Shown here one piece after another: positions 48,874 to 59,534 of a stretch of 64,000 bases of DNA. The stretch spans positions 248,001 through 312,000 of the forward strand of contig NZ_CP091456.1 of assembly GCF_023611925.1 (NCBI RefSeq), given 5' to 3'. The DNA comes from Avibacterium sp. 20-132. GTDB taxonomy: Bacteria > Pseudomonadota > Gammaproteobacteria > Enterobacterales > Pasteurellaceae. Within the stretch, counting starts at the first letter, position 1; each line of letters starts with the position of its first letter. Below the pieces are notes generated by a model. That model made no database searches, was not told where the DNA came from, and was given only the letters and a program-made list of their open reading frames with translations. Made by a program: the position numbers and the translations under genes.

Positions 48874-49560
48874 ATGACAAAAAACTTAGATCGCTTACAG
48901 CGTAACATCGGCTATCAATTCCAAGATATCAATTGGCTCAAACAAGCACTAACTCACCGAAGTGCCGCAAAAAACCATAATGAACGCTTGGAATTTTTAG
49001 GTGATGCAATTTTGAACTACACTATCGCCAATGCTTTATATCAACAGTTTCCTCAATGCAATGAAGGCGAACTCACACGTATGCGTGCAACTCTTGTGCG
49101 TGAACCAACGTTGGCTCAACTCGCCAAAGAATTTGAATTAGGCGAGTATATGCTATTAGGCTCTGGCGAGTTAAAAAGCGGCGGTTTTCGTCGAGCCTCT
49201 ATCCTTGCTGATTGTATGGAAGCGATTATTGGGGCAATTTCACTCGATCGCGATCTTGCCACAAGCACCGAAGTAACACATTTATGGTATCAACGATTAT
49301 TACGCGAGATTAAGCCGGGTGAAAATCAGAAAGATCCAAAAACTCGCTTACAAGAATATTTGCAAGCAGATCATCTGCCACTTCCTAGCTACAATGTCGT
49401 CAATATCAGAGGTGAAGCACATAATCAAACTTTCACCGTTGAATGCCGTGTGGAAAACGTAAAAAAAATTGACCGCACTTTTATTGGCGTTGGTTCTAGC
49501 CGTCGCAAAGCCGAACAAGCTGCCGCACAACAAATCTTAAAAATATTGGATATAAAATGA
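48874..49560 (+). CDS. rnc: Ribonuclease III
   Basis: RNase III cleaves double-stranded RNA and processes rRNA precursors. The 228-residue protein has the signature [12 protein letters not shown], the second acidic pair in [10 protein letters not shown], and a C-terminal dsRNA-binding domain (about 155-225) ending [13 protein letters not shown]. It overlaps era by four bases. Confidence 0.96.
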   Translation: MTKNLDRLQRNIGYQFQDINWLKQALTHRSAAKNHNERLEFLGDAILNYTIANALYQQFPQCNEGELTRMRATLVREPTLAQLAKEFELGEYMLLGSGELKSGGFRRASILADCMEAIIGAISLDRDLATSTEVTHLWYQRLLREIKPGENQKDPKTRLQEYLQADHLPLPSYNVVNIRGEAHNQTFTVECRVENVKKIDRTFIGVGSSRRKAEQAAAQQILKILDIK

Positions 49561-50480
49561 CACAAACAACAGAACATCAGCACGAACATCCCACTTATTG
49601 TGGATTTATTGCTATCGTAGGGCGTCCAAATGTTGGAAAATCAACCTTATTAAATAAAATCTTAGGGCAAAAGATTTCCATTACTTCAAGAAAAGCACAA
49701 ACAACACGTCATCGTATTGTGGGAATTCACACTGAAGGCGCTTATCAAGCTATCTATGTTGATACCCCCGGATTACATATTGAAGAAAAACGTGCAATTA
49801 ACCGCTTAATGAACCGAGCAGCAAGCAGTGCAATTGGCGATGTGGATTTAATTATCTTTGTGGTAGATGGCACGCACTGGAACGACGATGATGAAATGGT
49901 ATTGAATAAACTTCGCCGAGCTAAAGCGCCAGTGGTGTTAGCGATAAACAAAATTGACAACATCAAAGATAAAGAAGCCTTGTTGCCTTTCATTACAGAA
50001 ATCAGCCAAAAATTTGACTTTAAAGCCATTATTCCTATTTCTGCACAACGTGGCAATAACGTACAAGAACTAGAGAAAATTGTACGCCAATCATTACGTC
50101 AAGGAGTTCATCACTTCCCTGAAGATTACGTTACCGACCGCTCGCAACGCTTTATGGCATCAGAAATCATTCGTGAAAAATTAATGCGCTTTATGGGCGA
50201 AGAACTTCCTTATTCGGTTACAGTAGAAATTGAACAATTCAAAACAAATGAACGTGGCACTTATGAAATCAATGGACTCATCCTCGTTGAGCGAGAAGGT
50301 CAGAAAAAAATGGTGATTGGAAATAAGGGACAAAAAATCAAAGTCATTGGCACAGAAGCGCGTGCTGATATGGAACGTTTATTTGACAACAAAGTGCATC
50401 TAGAACTTTGGGTGAAAGTAAAATCCGGCTGGGCTGATGATGAAAGAGCATTGCGTAGTCTAGGATATATGGAAGAGTAA
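49557..50480 (+). CDS. era: GTPase Era
   Basis: Era binds 16S rRNA and assists 30S assembly. The 307-residue protein has G1 GRPNVGKST, the G3 motif DTPGLH, G4 NKID and a C-terminal KH domain with [11 protein letters not shown]. It is the last gene of the lepA operon, followed by a terminator hairpin. Confidence 0.97.
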   Translation: MTQTTEHQHEHPTYCGFIAIVGRPNVGKSTLLNKILGQKISITSRKAQTTRHRIVGIHTEGAYQAIYVDTPGLHIEEKRAINRLMNRAASSAIGDVDLIIFVVDGTHWNDDDEMVLNKLRRAKAPVVLAINKIDNIKDKEALLPFITEISQKFDFKAIIPISAQRGNNVQELEKIVRQSLRQGVHHFPEDYVTDRSQRFMASEIIREKLMRFMGEELPYSVTVEIEQFKTNERGTYEINGLILVEREGQKKMVIGNKGQKIKVIGTEARADMERLFDNKVHLELWVKVKSGWADDERALRSLGYMEE

Positions 50481-50540
50481 GTTAAAATATAAAATTTTCC
50501 CTTATATATGACTTTTCTTTTTCCTCTGCACCAAGATCAT

Positions 50541-50567
50541 AATCCACATCTAACTGATGTGGATTTT
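50541..50567 (+). terminator. Terminator of the lepA-era operon
   Basis: AATCCACATC (50541-50550) pairs with GATGTGGATT (50556-50565), followed by TT. The T-run is short. Confidence 0.55.
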
Positions 50568-50664
50568 CAGCTTTCCCACAATCCTATAAACATTAAACGC
50601 TAAATACTGCTCATCCACTAATAATGGCTTATTTATCACTTTAGCCATCAGACTACTCATTCAT

Positions 50665-50772
50665 TATAGTCGTTTAAAATGAAAATAACACAAGGCAACA
50701 ATAACAACGGTGTACAAGTAATACATAAGGGATCTGATAAGACCGTATTATTTTTTATTTGAAATGGCTATA
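50665..50772. mobile_element. MITE-like element with terminal inverted repeats
   Basis: TATAGTCGTTTAAAATGA at the left end matches the complement of the right end (TATAGCCATTTCAAATAA) at 14 of 18 positions, about 108 bp apart. No coding capacity. The terminal sequence resembles small elements seen near IS1016/IS1595-type transposases in Haemophilus and Neisseria, from memory only. Confidence 0.35.
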
Positions 50773-50878
50773 TATAGCGGGAAATATAGGGAATATTTTT
50801 CTTTGTATCGTTCTATTGTGTTGATTCCATACACATTACATACACTTTTAATATTTGGCAAAAGTTAGCTATAAGAAA

Positions 50879-50901
50879 AAGGCTTGCACTTGGCAAGCCT
50901 T
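50879..50901 (-). terminator. Terminator of the rlmN-to-yfgM cluster
   Basis: AAGGCTTGC (50893-50901 on the minus strand) pairs with GCAAGCCTT (50879-50887), followed by a T-run. It lies just past the yfgM stop. Confidence 0.75.
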
Positions 50902-50908
50902 GAAAAGA

Positions 50909-51520
50909 TTATAGATTATTTAACCGCACTTGGATTAAATCTGTTTCCACTGGGCTGGCATTTTTTAGCCCTTGTTCAAAACTGGCTTTGGCGTTTTGTT
51001 TATCGCCTTTAGCGAGTTGAATATCCCCTTTTAATAAGAAAGCTGCGCTGTTCCACGCCTCTCCTTTAATGAGATCAAGCGAGGCTAACGCATTATCGAA
51101 TTGCTGTTGTTGGAATTGTACTGCCGCCAAACGTAATGCACTCACAGAACGCAAAATGTCATCATTGGCATTAGTTACCGCTTGTTTTAATAAATTTTCT
51201 GCTTGAGCATAATCCTGTTTTTGCACAGAAACATTTGCTGCATCCAATAAAGCAAACACGGCATAAGCGGTTTTATCATTACTTTGTGCAAATTGTTCTA
51301 CACTATCCACGTTCACTTTATCTGCTTGGAATTGGCTGGCAAGTTGCTCATATTGCACTGAACGTTGTTGATTTTGCGCAATTTGATGAGATTGCCAATA
51401 ACGCCAGCCAAAAACTCCAGCGAGCGTTAGTACAAAAATAGCCACAGCCAATTTGCCATTTTCTTTCCACCAATTTTTTATTTCATTCAGTTCTTGTTCT
51501 TCTTCAATGGTATAAGCCAT
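50909..51520 (-). CDS. yfgM: YfgM, ancillary SecYEG translocon subunit
   Basis: The 203-residue protein has one N-terminal membrane segment (about 22-42) and periplasmic TPR-like repeats. In E. coli YfgM associates with SecYEG and PpiD. It starts MAYTIEEEQELNEIKNWWKENG, typical of the family. It follows hisS by 12 bases. Confidence 0.92.
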   Translation of the reverse strand: MAYTIEEEQELNEIKNWWKENGKLAVAIFVLTLAGVFGWRYWQSHQIAQNQQRSVQYEQLASQFQADKVNVDSVEQFAQSNDKTAYAVFALLDAANVSVQKQDYAQAENLLKQAVTNANDDILRSVSALRLAAVQFQQQQFDNALASLDLIKGEAWNSAAFLLKGDIQLAKGDKQNAKASFEQGLKNASPVETDLIQVRLNNL

Positions 51521-51532
51521 AATGTTTCCTTA

Positions 51533-52801
51533 TTAAAATGCTTTGTGTAAATAATCTACGACATTATCTAATGATAAGACTTGTTGAGTTCCCGCAAGCA
51601 GATCTTTCACCACAACTTGCTGAGCTGCTGCCTCAGTTTCACCAATCACAAGGGCAAAGTTTGCACCGACTTTATCAGCACGCTTAAATTGCTTTTTAAA
51701 ATTCCCCCCACTGCAATGGGTCATAATACGTAAGTGCGGTAAATTTTTACGCAGTTTTTCAGCTAATTGAAACGCGGGTAAGGTTGTACCTTCTCCTGAG
51801 TAAACCATATAAATATCCACCGCTCTTGGTAATGCAATTTGATGATTCACCTCCTGCACTAATAGCACTAAGCGTTCTAAGCCCATTGCAAAACCAACAC
51901 CCGTTGTTGCGTGTCCGCCAAGCTGTTCAACTAAACCATCATAACGACCACCACCACATACTGTGCCTTGCGCTCCCAGTGCGTTCGTTACCCATTCAAA
52001 TACGGTTTTGTTGTAATAATCCAAACCACGTACTAATTTTGGATTAACCTCATAAGCAATGCCCATTTGATCTAGCAAAGTACAAAGCTGAGCAAAATGT
52101 ACACGGCTTTCTTCATCTAAATAATCGAGTAATTTTGGTGCGCCATTAAGCACCTCTTGCAACGCTTGATTTTTGCTGTCCAAAATCCGTAATGGATTTT
52201 TTTCTAACCGCTCTTTTTCTTCATCACTTAATAAATCAATATGTTGTTGCAAAAATTCAACCAAAGCAGAACGATAATTTTTGCGCGCTTCTAACGAGCC
52301 AATGGAATTAAGCTGTAAGCTGACGTGCTGTTCGATACCTAATTCTTTCCATAAACGTGCAGTGAGCAAAATTAATTCGGCATCAATTTCAGGGTTAGCA
52401 ATACCAAATATTTCTACCCCGGCTTGATGAAACTGACGATAACGCCCTTTTTGTGGGCGTTCGTGGCGGAACATTGGCCCCATATACCACAAACGTTGTT
52501 CGTTATTATAAATCCAGCCGTGTTCAATGGCTGCACGTACACAACCAGCCGTTCCTTCAGGACGAAGCGTAAGCTGTTCATCATTATCCCAAAAAGTGTA
52601 CATTTCTTTTGAAACAACATCGGTTACTTCGCCAATTGCTCGTGCGAAAAGTGGCGTACTTTCCACGATCGGCATACGTACTTCAGAATATCCATAACTT
52701 TGTAGAACGTTGCGTACTTTGCTTTCCACCCATTGCCACAAAGGGCTTTCCGTTGGGGAGCAATCATTCATTCCGCGAATTGCTTGAATTGTTTTTGCCA
52801 C
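51533..52801 (-). CDS. hisS: Histidyl-tRNA synthetase
   Basis: This class II synthetase charges tRNA-His. The 422-residue protein has motif 2 around [20 protein letters not shown]. The histidine-specific region is [16 protein letters not shown] and motif 3 is [14 protein letters not shown]. The frame is open upstream to 52855, but a GTG at 52801 begins [13 protein letters not shown] and is preceded by AAGGAAAA. That fixes the start. Confidence 0.95.
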   Translation of the reverse strand: MAKTIQAIRGMNDCSPTESPLWQWVESKVRNVLQSYGYSEVRMPIVESTPLFARAIGEVTDVVSKEMYTFWDNDEQLTLRPEGTAGCVRAAIEHGWIYNNEQRLWYMGPMFRHERPQKGRYRQFHQAGVEIFGIANPEIDAELILLTARLWKELGIEQHVSLQLNSIGSLEARKNYRSALVEFLQQHIDLLSDEEKERLEKNPLRILDSKNQALQEVLNGAPKLLDYLDEESRVHFAQLCTLLDQMGIAYEVNPKLVRGLDYYNKTVFEWVTNALGAQGTVCGGGRYDGLVEQLGGHATTGVGFAMGLERLVLLVQEVNHQIALPRAVDIYMVYSGEGTTLPAFQLAEKLRKNLPHLRIMTHCSGGNFKKQFKRADKVGANFALVIGETEAAAQQVVVKDLLAGTQQVLSLDNVVDYLHKAF

Positions 52802-52811
52802 AATATTTTCC

Positions 52812-53918
52812 TTAAATAATTCGATTTTTGGGATCTTGCTGTGCAACTTTGGCACGGATCTTTGCTTCTAATTGGTTAATTAAATCTTCGTTATCAAAAC
52901 GTTCTTTTTGGCGTTCACCATCAACATAATAACCGCTTTTCTTATTACCGCCAGTTACGCCCAAATCAGACACAAGCGCCTCCCCCGGTCCATTAACCAC
53001 ACAGCCAATAATAGACACGTCCATTGGCGTAATAATATCTTCAAGGCGTTGTTCAAGGGCATTTACTGTGCCAATAACGTCAAATTCTTGACGGGAACAG
53101 GTTGGGCAAGCAATAAAATTAATACCACGTGAACGAATACGTAAGGACTTCAAAATATCAAATCCGACTTTAATTTCTTCTACTGGATCAGCGGCTAAAG
53201 AAACGCGCAACGTATCACCAATGCCTTCCGCCAAGAGCATTCCCAATCCTACTGCTGATTTTACTGCGCCAGCTCTCGCGCCACCCGCTTCAGTGATCCC
53301 TAAATGTAATGGTTGCTTGATGGCTTTCGCTAGTAAGCGATAGCTTTCCACGGCAAGGAATACATCGGATGCTTTAACGCTCACCTTGAACTGATCAAAA
53401 TTCAGACGATCTAGAATTTCAACGTGACGTAACGCACTTTCAAGCAACGCTTCAGGCGTAGGCTCGCCAAATTTCTCTTGAATATCACGTTCTAATGAGC
53501 CTGCGTTCACCCCGATACGAATTGGAATATTTTTATCTTTTGCACAGTCCACTACCGCACGAATGCGATCTTCGCGTCCAATATTACCCGGGTTAATACG
53601 CAAACAATCCACGCCATATTCTGCTACTTTTAAGGCAATACGATAATCAAAATGAATATCCGCCACTAATGGCACATTCACTTGTTGCTTAATCAATTTG
53701 AAGGCTTCGGCTGCATCCATTGTTGGCACAGAAACACGCACGATATCTGCGCCTACACGTTCAAGCGCTTTGATTTGTGCTACCGTAGCCTCTACATCGG
53801 TGGTGCGCGTATTAGTCATAGACTGCACAGCAATCGGCGCATCGCCCCCTACTGGCACATTACCCACATAAATTTTTGTCGATTGACGACGTTTAATATT
53901 CGGTTTAAATGACGACAT
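52812..53918 (-). CDS. ispG: 4-hydroxy-3-methylbut-2-enyl diphosphate synthase
   Basis: IspG is the 4Fe-4S enzyme of the non-mevalonate isoprenoid pathway. The 368-residue protein has the cluster cysteines in [11 protein letters not shown] and a third in [13 protein letters not shown]. The N-terminal block is [18 protein letters not shown]. It lies between rodZ and hisS, as in E. coli and Haemophilus. Confidence 0.96.
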   Translation of the reverse strand: MSSFKPNIKRRQSTKIYVGNVPVGGDAPIAVQSMTNTRTTDVEATVAQIKALERVGADIVRVSVPTMDAAEAFKLIKQQVNVPLVADIHFDYRIALKVAEYGVDCLRINPGNIGREDRIRAVVDCAKDKNIPIRIGVNAGSLERDIQEKFGEPTPEALLESALRHVEILDRLNFDQFKVSVKASDVFLAVESYRLLAKAIKQPLHLGITEAGGARAGAVKSAVGLGMLLAEGIGDTLRVSLAADPVEEIKVGFDILKSLRIRSRGINFIACPTCSRQEFDVIGTVNALEQRLEDIITPMDVSIIGCVVNGPGEALVSDLGVTGGNKKSGYYVDGERQKERFDNEDLINQLEAKIRAKVAQQDPKNRII

Positions 53919-53932
53919 TGTAATCTCTTTGC

Positions 53933-54991
53933 TTATTGCAATTTGAATTTAGCGACACGACCATCCACTTTAAGCGGATAAACCGCGCCTTTATAAGTAA
54001 TTTTTACGTTGCTTGGTGCGCCAATTGTCAGATCATAAGCGGTATTTTGATCAAAATTCAACACTTCACCTTGTTTGTAAAGTTTTTCAGCTAGCACCTT
54101 GCGATTGGCATCACGTACCCGAACCCAACAGCTCGCACCCGTAATTTCAATACGCAGTACAGCATCACTAGTTGGTATAGAAACAGCGGGATTTTCCACC
54201 GCACTTTCCATTGTACTGCGATTTTCACCCGCATTAATTTTATTCATTTCTGATTGTAATAGCTGCGCTGAAGTTTCAGATTGCACTTGGCGATAAGTAT
54301 TTTCTGCACTCACAGATTGAACTGCTGCCACCTGTGGCTGCGCATTTTCTACGCTCGCTTTTGCATTTGTGTTATTTTCTTCCACTGGCGCAATTTGCTC
54401 TACCGTAACAGGTTGAGAAAGTGCGGTAGAATTTTGCGCTGTTTTTTCAGCATCAATCGCTTTAGGTGTAAGCGCAATCACGTTTTCTTGTGAAGTTGCA
54501 CTATTTTGCGTACTGTTTTCTTGCTGTGTTTCCACATAGTTTTGCACTAAATCATCACGCTCTGCATTCGATTTTTGATAGTTTTCCCACCACCAAAGTG
54601 CCGTTACAGCTAATAAAGCGATAACCACAACCGCTGATACCCAGCCGATCCAACGATTATGTGAAGAATATTCATTCACTGCTTGAGTTGCACGCACCCC
54701 ACGAGTTAAATCATTTTTTGTTGTTTCCTCAAGGGAATTTACCACGGACGACCAAAGACTTTCAGGTAAACGTAAATATTTTGCATAATTGCGGATATAG
54801 CCTTTGATGTAAGTTGCTGAAATAGAACTATGTGTAAACTCATTATTTTCCAAACGTTGTAAAATTGAAGGACGTAAATTGAGTTGTTTAGAGACATCAT
54901 CTAACGATAAATTTAATGCTTCTCGCGCTTGGCGAAAATGTTCACCTAAACTTTGTTGAATGGTTTCTTGGTTCTCATTTGAGGTTGCCAT
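53933..54991 (-). CDS. rodZ: Cytoskeletal protein RodZ
   Basis: RodZ links MreB to the wall-elongation machinery. The 352-residue protein has an N-terminal helix-turn-helix domain (about 15-85), one membrane segment (about 115-135), a Gln/Asn/Ser/Thr-rich periplasmic linker and a C-terminal beta domain (about 275-352, with [16 protein letters not shown]). The linker is the variable part. Confidence 0.93.
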   Translation of the reverse strand: MATSNENQETIQQSLGEHFRQAREALNLSLDDVSKQLNLRPSILQRLENNEFTHSSISATYIKGYIRNYAKYLRLPESLWSSVVNSLEETTKNDLTRGVRATQAVNEYSSHNRWIGWVSAVVVIALLAVTALWWWENYQKSNAERDDLVQNYVETQQENSTQNSATSQENVIALTPKAIDAEKTAQNSTALSQPVTVEQIAPVEENNTNAKASVENAQPQVAAVQSVSAENTYRQVQSETSAQLLQSEMNKINAGENRSTMESAVENPAVSIPTSDAVLRIEITGASCWVRVRDANRKVLAEKLYKQGEVLNFDQNTAYDLTIGAPSNVKITYKGAVYPLKVDGRVAKFKLQ

Positions 54992-55219
54992 AAGGAATTC
55001 TCTTAAAATTTAATTGTAGGATTTCACTCAGCGCGACACTTTAGCAAAATGCGAAAATCAAGGCACTCAGCGTTAAAATTCAAAAGCTAAAGTTTAAAGT
55101 TGTCATCTCGGTTTTGCAACCATTAATCAATGAATTTCTGACGAATTAACAAAGAAAATCAGCCTATTCAACTCATCAAGGAAAAATGCCTTCAATTTTC
55201 ACAATTTGAAAAGAAAACG

Positions 55220-55768
55220 TTAGTGTTGCATTACGTTTGCGGGCAGTGAATTGGCACGTGTTGGTGCAACTTTTTCTAATAAGTCCCGATACTGCTGATA
55301 AAGTGCGCTGTTTTTTTCAGCCAAAGCACAAAGGGCAAGATTTTCGTAGGTATCCGCTTGTTGATAATAATTAGGTGAATTTAAGGCTTGTTGGAATTGT
55401 TGATAGGCTTGCGCAAAACGCCCTTGCTCACATAGAAAGACCGCGTAATTATTCAACAGGTCGCCTTGTTTAGCCTCTAATTTTAAGGCGTTTAAATAGG
55501 CATTTTCCGCACGCTCAGTATCGCCTTGTAATTGATAAAAATAGGCTAATGCAGAATGGACTAAATAATCGTTGGGTGCATAAGCCAAAGCCTTATCTAG
55601 ATTTTGTTTGGCTAAACGGAGTTCTCGCTGTTCTAAATAGCCAATCGCAAGCTCTACCCTCGCTTTCGCGGCTTGTTGCTTATCGAAATCCTCTTGGTTT
55701 GTCTGCGAGGAAACGCAAGCACACAGCAAGAGAGAAAAAAGCGTAACCAGACAATAACGTATTTTCAT
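55220..55768 (-). CDS. pilW: Type IV pilus biogenesis lipoprotein PilW/PilF (PilF2-like)
   Basis: The 182-residue precursor has a lipoprotein signal peptide (LLCAC-VSS) and three or four TPR repeats. PilW/PilF helps the secretin PilQ assemble. In H. influenzae the homologue next to rlmN (pilF2) is part of the Sxy/CRP competence regulon. It lies 41 bases downstream of rlmN here and should share the CRP-S-controlled transcript. Confidence 0.88.
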   Translation of the reverse strand: MKIRYCLVTLFSLLLCACVSSQTNQEDFDKQQAAKARVELAIGYLEQRELRLAKQNLDKALAYAPNDYLVHSALAYFYQLQGDTERAENAYLNALKLEAKQGDLLNNYAVFLCEQGRFAQAYQQFQQALNSPNYYQQADTYENLALCALAEKNSALYQQYRDLLEKVAPTRANSLPANVMQH

Positions 55769-55809
55769 TTTTTCTCTCCTTTTTTGCTGATACGATTGAT
55801 TATTTTTGT

Positions 55810-56979
55810 TTATTGTACTTGCACCGCGTTGATTTGTTCACCAAAACGCTTTTTCTGTGCCGTACGTTTAGTACGGTCAATCACGTCCCCCGCTAACTGT
55901 CCACAGGCGGCATCAATATCATCACCACGGGTCTTGCGAACTATCACCGTAAAACCATATTCCATCAAGGTTTTTTGGAAGCGATCAATACGTGTGTTAG
56001 AACTTTTCGCATAAGGCGCTTCAGGGAACGGATTCCAAGGGATCAAATTGATCTTACAAGGCGTATTTTTTAACACATCTGCTAACTGATGAGCGTGTTC
56101 TACACTGTCATTAACGTGATCCAGCATCACATACTCAATGGTAACCTTACCGTGATTGGCATTAGAAACCGATAAGTAACGATTCACTGAATCAATTAGC
56201 GTTTTGATATTATATTTTTTGTTTAATGGCACAATTTCATCACGTAATTCATCATTTGGCGCGTGCAAAGAAATCGCTAATGCCACATCAATCATTTCAC
56301 TTAATTTATCCAATGCTGGCACAACCCCAGAAGTAGATAGAGTTACACGGCGTTTTGATAAGCCATAAGCAAAATCATCGAGCATAATTTCCATTGCTGG
56401 TACTACATTTGCCACATTGAGCAAAGGCTCGCCCATTCCCATCATCACCACATTCGTGATAGGGCGTACACCCGTTACCCCAAAATTCCCAATAATTTTT
56501 GAGGCACGCCACACTTGTCCGATAATTTCAGACACGATTAAATTGCGGTTAAACCCTTGTTGTGCGGTGGAACAAAAAGTACAAGCCAACGCACAGCCCA
56601 CTTGGGAAGACACACAAAGGGTCGCACGATCAGCTTCGGGAATATACACGGTTTCAACCTGCTGATCACCCACTTGCATCGCCCATTTGATCGTGCCGTC
56701 TGCGGAACGTTGCTCTACCGCTACTTCTGGTGCTTTAATTTCTGCTACCGCTTTTAGTTTTTCGCGTAACTTCTTGTTAATATTCGTCATATTGTCAAAA
56801 TTATCTTCACCAAAATGGTAAATCCATTTGACTAATTGATCCGCACGAAACGGTTTTTCCCCTAATTCTTGAAAAAATTCACGCATTTGTTGGCGTGTTA
56901 AATTCATTAAATTAATTTTCTTCTTAGGTTCTACTGAAAGCTGGTTGCCTTCTTGTTGAATTGTATTCTGTTCTAACAT
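55810..56979 (-). CDS. rlmN: Dual-specificity 23S rRNA/tRNA adenine-C2 methyltransferase
   Basis: RlmN methylates A2503 of 23S rRNA and A37 of some tRNAs. The 389-residue radical-SAM protein has the cluster motif [16 protein letters not shown], and the C-terminal catalytic cysteine in [15 protein letters not shown] precedes the ATG. The gene begins about 220 bases downstream of a perfect CRP-S site. Confidence 0.96.
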   Translation of the reverse strand: MLEQNTIQQEGNQLSVEPKKKINLMNLTRQQMREFFQELGEKPFRADQLVKWIYHFGEDNFDNMTNINKKLREKLKAVAEIKAPEVAVEQRSADGTIKWAMQVGDQQVETVYIPEADRATLCVSSQVGCALACTFCSTAQQGFNRNLIVSEIIGQVWRASKIIGNFGVTGVRPITNVVMMGMGEPLLNVANVVPAMEIMLDDFAYGLSKRRVTLSTSGVVPALDKLSEMIDVALAISLHAPNDELRDEIVPLNKKYNIKTLIDSVNRYLSVSNANHGKVTIEYVMLDHVNDSVEHAHQLADVLKNTPCKINLIPWNPFPEAPYAKSSNTRIDRFQKTLMEYGFTVIVRKTRGDDIDAACGQLAGDVIDRTKRTAQKKRFGEQINAVQVQ

Positions 56980-57178
56980 AAAGCCTCGTTGTTACACATT
57001 ACGGCATTGATATAGCTAAACTTTTTTCTTTTTCAGTATAAGTTTGTAAGCTATAAATTAAGAAAATTTCTACCGCTTAAAAAATGAGTTGCGATTGTAC
57101 AGAGTTATGTTTGATTAATCTAGCAATTTCAGCCTAACCTGAACGCTATTTTAGCTAACAGAAAAATAAAAGAAAAAA

Positions 57179-57253
57179 CCACCGCACTTTTTTGCGATCA
57201 AGATCGCAAAAATTTTAGAGAATACAGAAAATCCAAAAAGCAAAGTGCGGTGG
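57179..57253 (-). terminator. Long-loop terminator from an inverted uptake-sequence pair
   Basis: CCACCGCACTTT and AAAGTGCGGTGG (57179-57190 and 57242-57253) pair across a loop of about 50 bases that contains the CRP-S palindrome. On the minus strand a T-run follows, ending transcripts of the repeat gene upstream. Confidence 0.5.
57189..57212 (-). promoter_or_regulatory. Perfect CRP-S (competence) site upstream of rlmN-pilW
   Basis: TTTTTGCGATC-AA-GATCGCAAAAA is a perfect palindrome with TGCGA-N6-TCGCA half-sites, the Haemophilus competence consensus. A -10 TAAAAT lies at 57148-57153 on the minus strand. That puts the site centre near -60, a class I position. Confidence 0.8.
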
Positions 57254-57276
57254 GATTTTTGGGAATTTTTCACTGT

Positions 57277-59505
57277 TTACTTTTGTCTGAATGGGTTTTC
57301 TGAAAGGACAACTTTTCTATGATCGCCTAATTTTCTAATGAAAAAATGTTCTTTATCTCTAGCACCAATAGAAAGATAAACTTTTTCCACGGCATCTCTA
57401 ACGCTAATAGGATATTCTATATACATAGAATTAAACTGTTCATCAACGTTTATTCTCTGATCTTTTGTTAAAGAACGTATGCTTACCATTCTACATTCTT
57501 GTTCTTCTTCAAAAGCATAATGCTTAACTAAATACTGTAGAGGCATTAATATATCATGTAATAAGCCTTTAACTATATCATCACTAGCATCAATCTCTTT
57601 CACAGTTTCCTTAATTGATTCAAATTCTTCCCTTACCTTATCTTCTATATTTTTTAAAGCAATTTTATATTTTTTCCATTCATTTCGCCCATCCTTATAC
57701 TGCCTAAAGAAAGTAATCTTACTTCTTTTAGCAATAGATAGATAATTACTTTTAGGATCAATATAAATACAACGATAAAGAAGTAACTTATTTTCTTCAG
57801 GAATATCATTTCTAGCTTCTAAATTCTTATTCAGTGTTAAAAAAGATGAAAATCTATCTAAATATTCAGAGCTAAAAAATTTATTCACATAAAAAACCAA
57901 ACTAACGCCTGATGCTTCTCTATTATTTTCTTTACCATAAAGCCTAAACTGATTAAGGCTATCATGATTAAAAGTAAAACAGCTAATAAAAGAAATAAAC
58001 TCTCGCTGCTCACTGAGATTATCTAAATTTAAATATTCAGATAGTAGCACTCCTTCTTTTGGATCATTTACCCCTCTAATTGAATTTAATCGAAAATGAC
58101 TAACTTTTTCCTTATCTCTTTCCAATAAAAGAAGTGCTGTCGAAGCACGAGTATAATGAGCAACTTCTGAACAATCTGCTAACCCCCTATTTGGATATAC
58201 AAACAAATTTTGAAGTATCGAATCTATTTTTTCAAATAAGTCTTTCAGGTTCTTTTTATTATTACTAGAACTTATTTCTAGAACTCTTAAAAGTATATTA
58301 GCTTGATAAATAAACGCACTATTCCCAAGTTTAATTACATTTTTATAACATTTTTTTGCTTTTTTATATTTCTTATTTTCTTGATATAGTTTCCCAAGAT
58401 AGAATTGAGCTCTAATATAAGCCTCTTGGTAGTCATCACAATTTATGTTTTTCCAAGCCCTTATTGCTTCATCTTTTTCATTAGTTTCTTTATATAAATT
58501 ACCTAAATAAAAACGACTCACTGCATAAGCTTTCTTATCATCTTTACGAGTGATACTTGACCAAGTCTCTATTGCTTTTTTATTCTCATTATTATTTTTA
58601 TATAAATCCCCTAAATAAAAAAGACTCATTGCATAAGCTTCCTTATCATCTTTACGAGTGATACTTGACCAAGTCTCTATTGCTTTTTTATTCTCATTAT
58701 TATTTTTATATAAATCCCCTAAATAAAAACGACTCACTGCATAAGCTTCCTTATCATCTTTACGAGTGATACTTGACCAAGCCTTTATTGCTTCATCTTT
58801 TTTATTAGTTTCTTTATTTAATTTACCTAAATAAAAACGACTCCTCGCGAATATTTTCTTATCATCTTCACGAGTGATACTTGACCAAGCCTTTATTGCT
58901 TCATCTTTTTTATTAGTTTCTTTATATAATTTACCTAAATAAAAACGACTCCTCGCGAATATTTGCTTATCATCTTCACGAGTGATACTTGACCAAGCCT
59001 TTATTGCTTCATCTTTTTCATTAGTTTCTTTATATAAATTACCTAAATTAAAACGACTCCTTGCATAAGCTTCCTTATCATCTTCACGAGTGATACTTGA
59101 CCAAGTCTCTATTGCTTTTTTATTCTCATTATTATTTTTATATAAAGCCCCTAAATTAAAACGACTCATTGCATAAGCTTCCTTATCATCTTCACGAGTG
59201 ATACTTGACCAAGCCTTTATTGCTTCATCTTTGTCATTAGTTTCTTTATATAAATTACCTAAATTAAAACGACTCCATGCATAAGCTTCCTTATCATCTT
59301 CACGAGTGATACTTGACCAAGCCTTTATTGCTTCATCTTTTTCATTAGTTTCTTGATATAAATTACCTAAATTAAAACGACTCAGTGCATAAGCTTCCTT
59401 ATCATCTCCACGAGTGATACTTGACCAAGTATCTATTGCAGCTTCTAAATTTTTATTTTTATAAAAATTTAATCCTTTATTAAAAATTTTCTTAGCATCA
59501 TTCAT
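57277..59505 (-). CDS. Tandem 36-residue TPR-like repeat protein with DUF2971-like C-terminus
   Basis: The 742-residue protein begins with a half-repeat (1-33), then ten 36-residue TPR-like repeats (34-393), each around DDKEAYAxSRFNLGNLYKE. They come in two alternating cassette types, KETNEKDEAIKAW and KNNNENKKAIETW. The C-terminal part (about 430-742) has HYTRASTALLLLE, RLNSIRGVNDPKEG, FISCFTFNHDSLNQFRLYG and EEEQECRMV, as in DUF2971 proteins of unknown biochemistry. No signal peptide. It lies between conserved rlmN and a permease gene and contains no uptake sequence. Function unknown; an immune or toxin-like role is speculation. Confidence 0.7.
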   Translation of the reverse strand: MNDAKKIFNKGLNFYKNKNLEAAIDTWSSITRGDDKEAYALSRFNLGNLYQETNEKDEAIKAWSSITREDDKEAYAWSRFNLGNLYKETNDKDEAIKAWSSITREDDKEAYAMSRFNLGALYKNNNENKKAIETWSSITREDDKEAYARSRFNLGNLYKETNEKDEAIKAWSSITREDDKQIFARSRFYLGKLYKETNKKDEAIKAWSSITREDDKKIFARSRFYLGKLNKETNKKDEAIKAWSSITRKDDKEAYAVSRFYLGDLYKNNNENKKAIETWSSITRKDDKEAYAMSLFYLGDLYKNNNENKKAIETWSSITRKDDKKAYAVSRFYLGNLYKETNEKDEAIRAWKNINCDDYQEAYIRAQFYLGKLYQENKKYKKAKKCYKNVIKLGNSAFIYQANILLRVLEISSSNNKKNLKDLFEKIDSILQNLFVYPNRGLADCSEVAHYTRASTALLLLERDKEKVSHFRLNSIRGVNDPKEGVLLSEYLNLDNLSEQREFISFISCFTFNHDSLNQFRLYGKENNREASGVSLVFYVNKFFSSEYLDRFSSFLTLNKNLEARNDIPEENKLLLYRCIYIDPKSNYLSIAKRSKITFFRQYKDGRNEWKKYKIALKNIEDKVREEFESIKETVKEIDASDDIVKGLLHDILMPLQYLVKHYAFEEEQECRMVSIRSLTKDQRINVDEQFNSMYIEYPISVRDAVEKVYLSIGARDKEHFFIRKLGDHRKVVLSENPFRQK
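58327..59406 (-). repeat. Ten tandem 108-bp repeats inside the DUF2971-like gene
   Basis: The repeats are in frame and highly similar at the DNA level, with recurring blocks such as TTATCATCTTCACGAGTGAT on the plus strand. Copy number could change by recombination or slippage without breaking the frame. Confidence 0.85.
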
Positions 59506-59534
59506 ATTGATAACCTATAAAATATTTAGTCAAA

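Larger units (their letters stand above)
50481..50908. other. Intergenic region between era and yfgM
   Basis: It contains the era and yfgM terminators at its two ends and a 108-bp inverted-repeat element in the middle. No credible gene or structured RNA was seen. Confidence 0.5.

Noticed and set aside
58327-59406. CRISPR array
   Set aside because: The regular 108-bp repeats are in-frame protein repeats with no unique spacers and no cas genes nearby.
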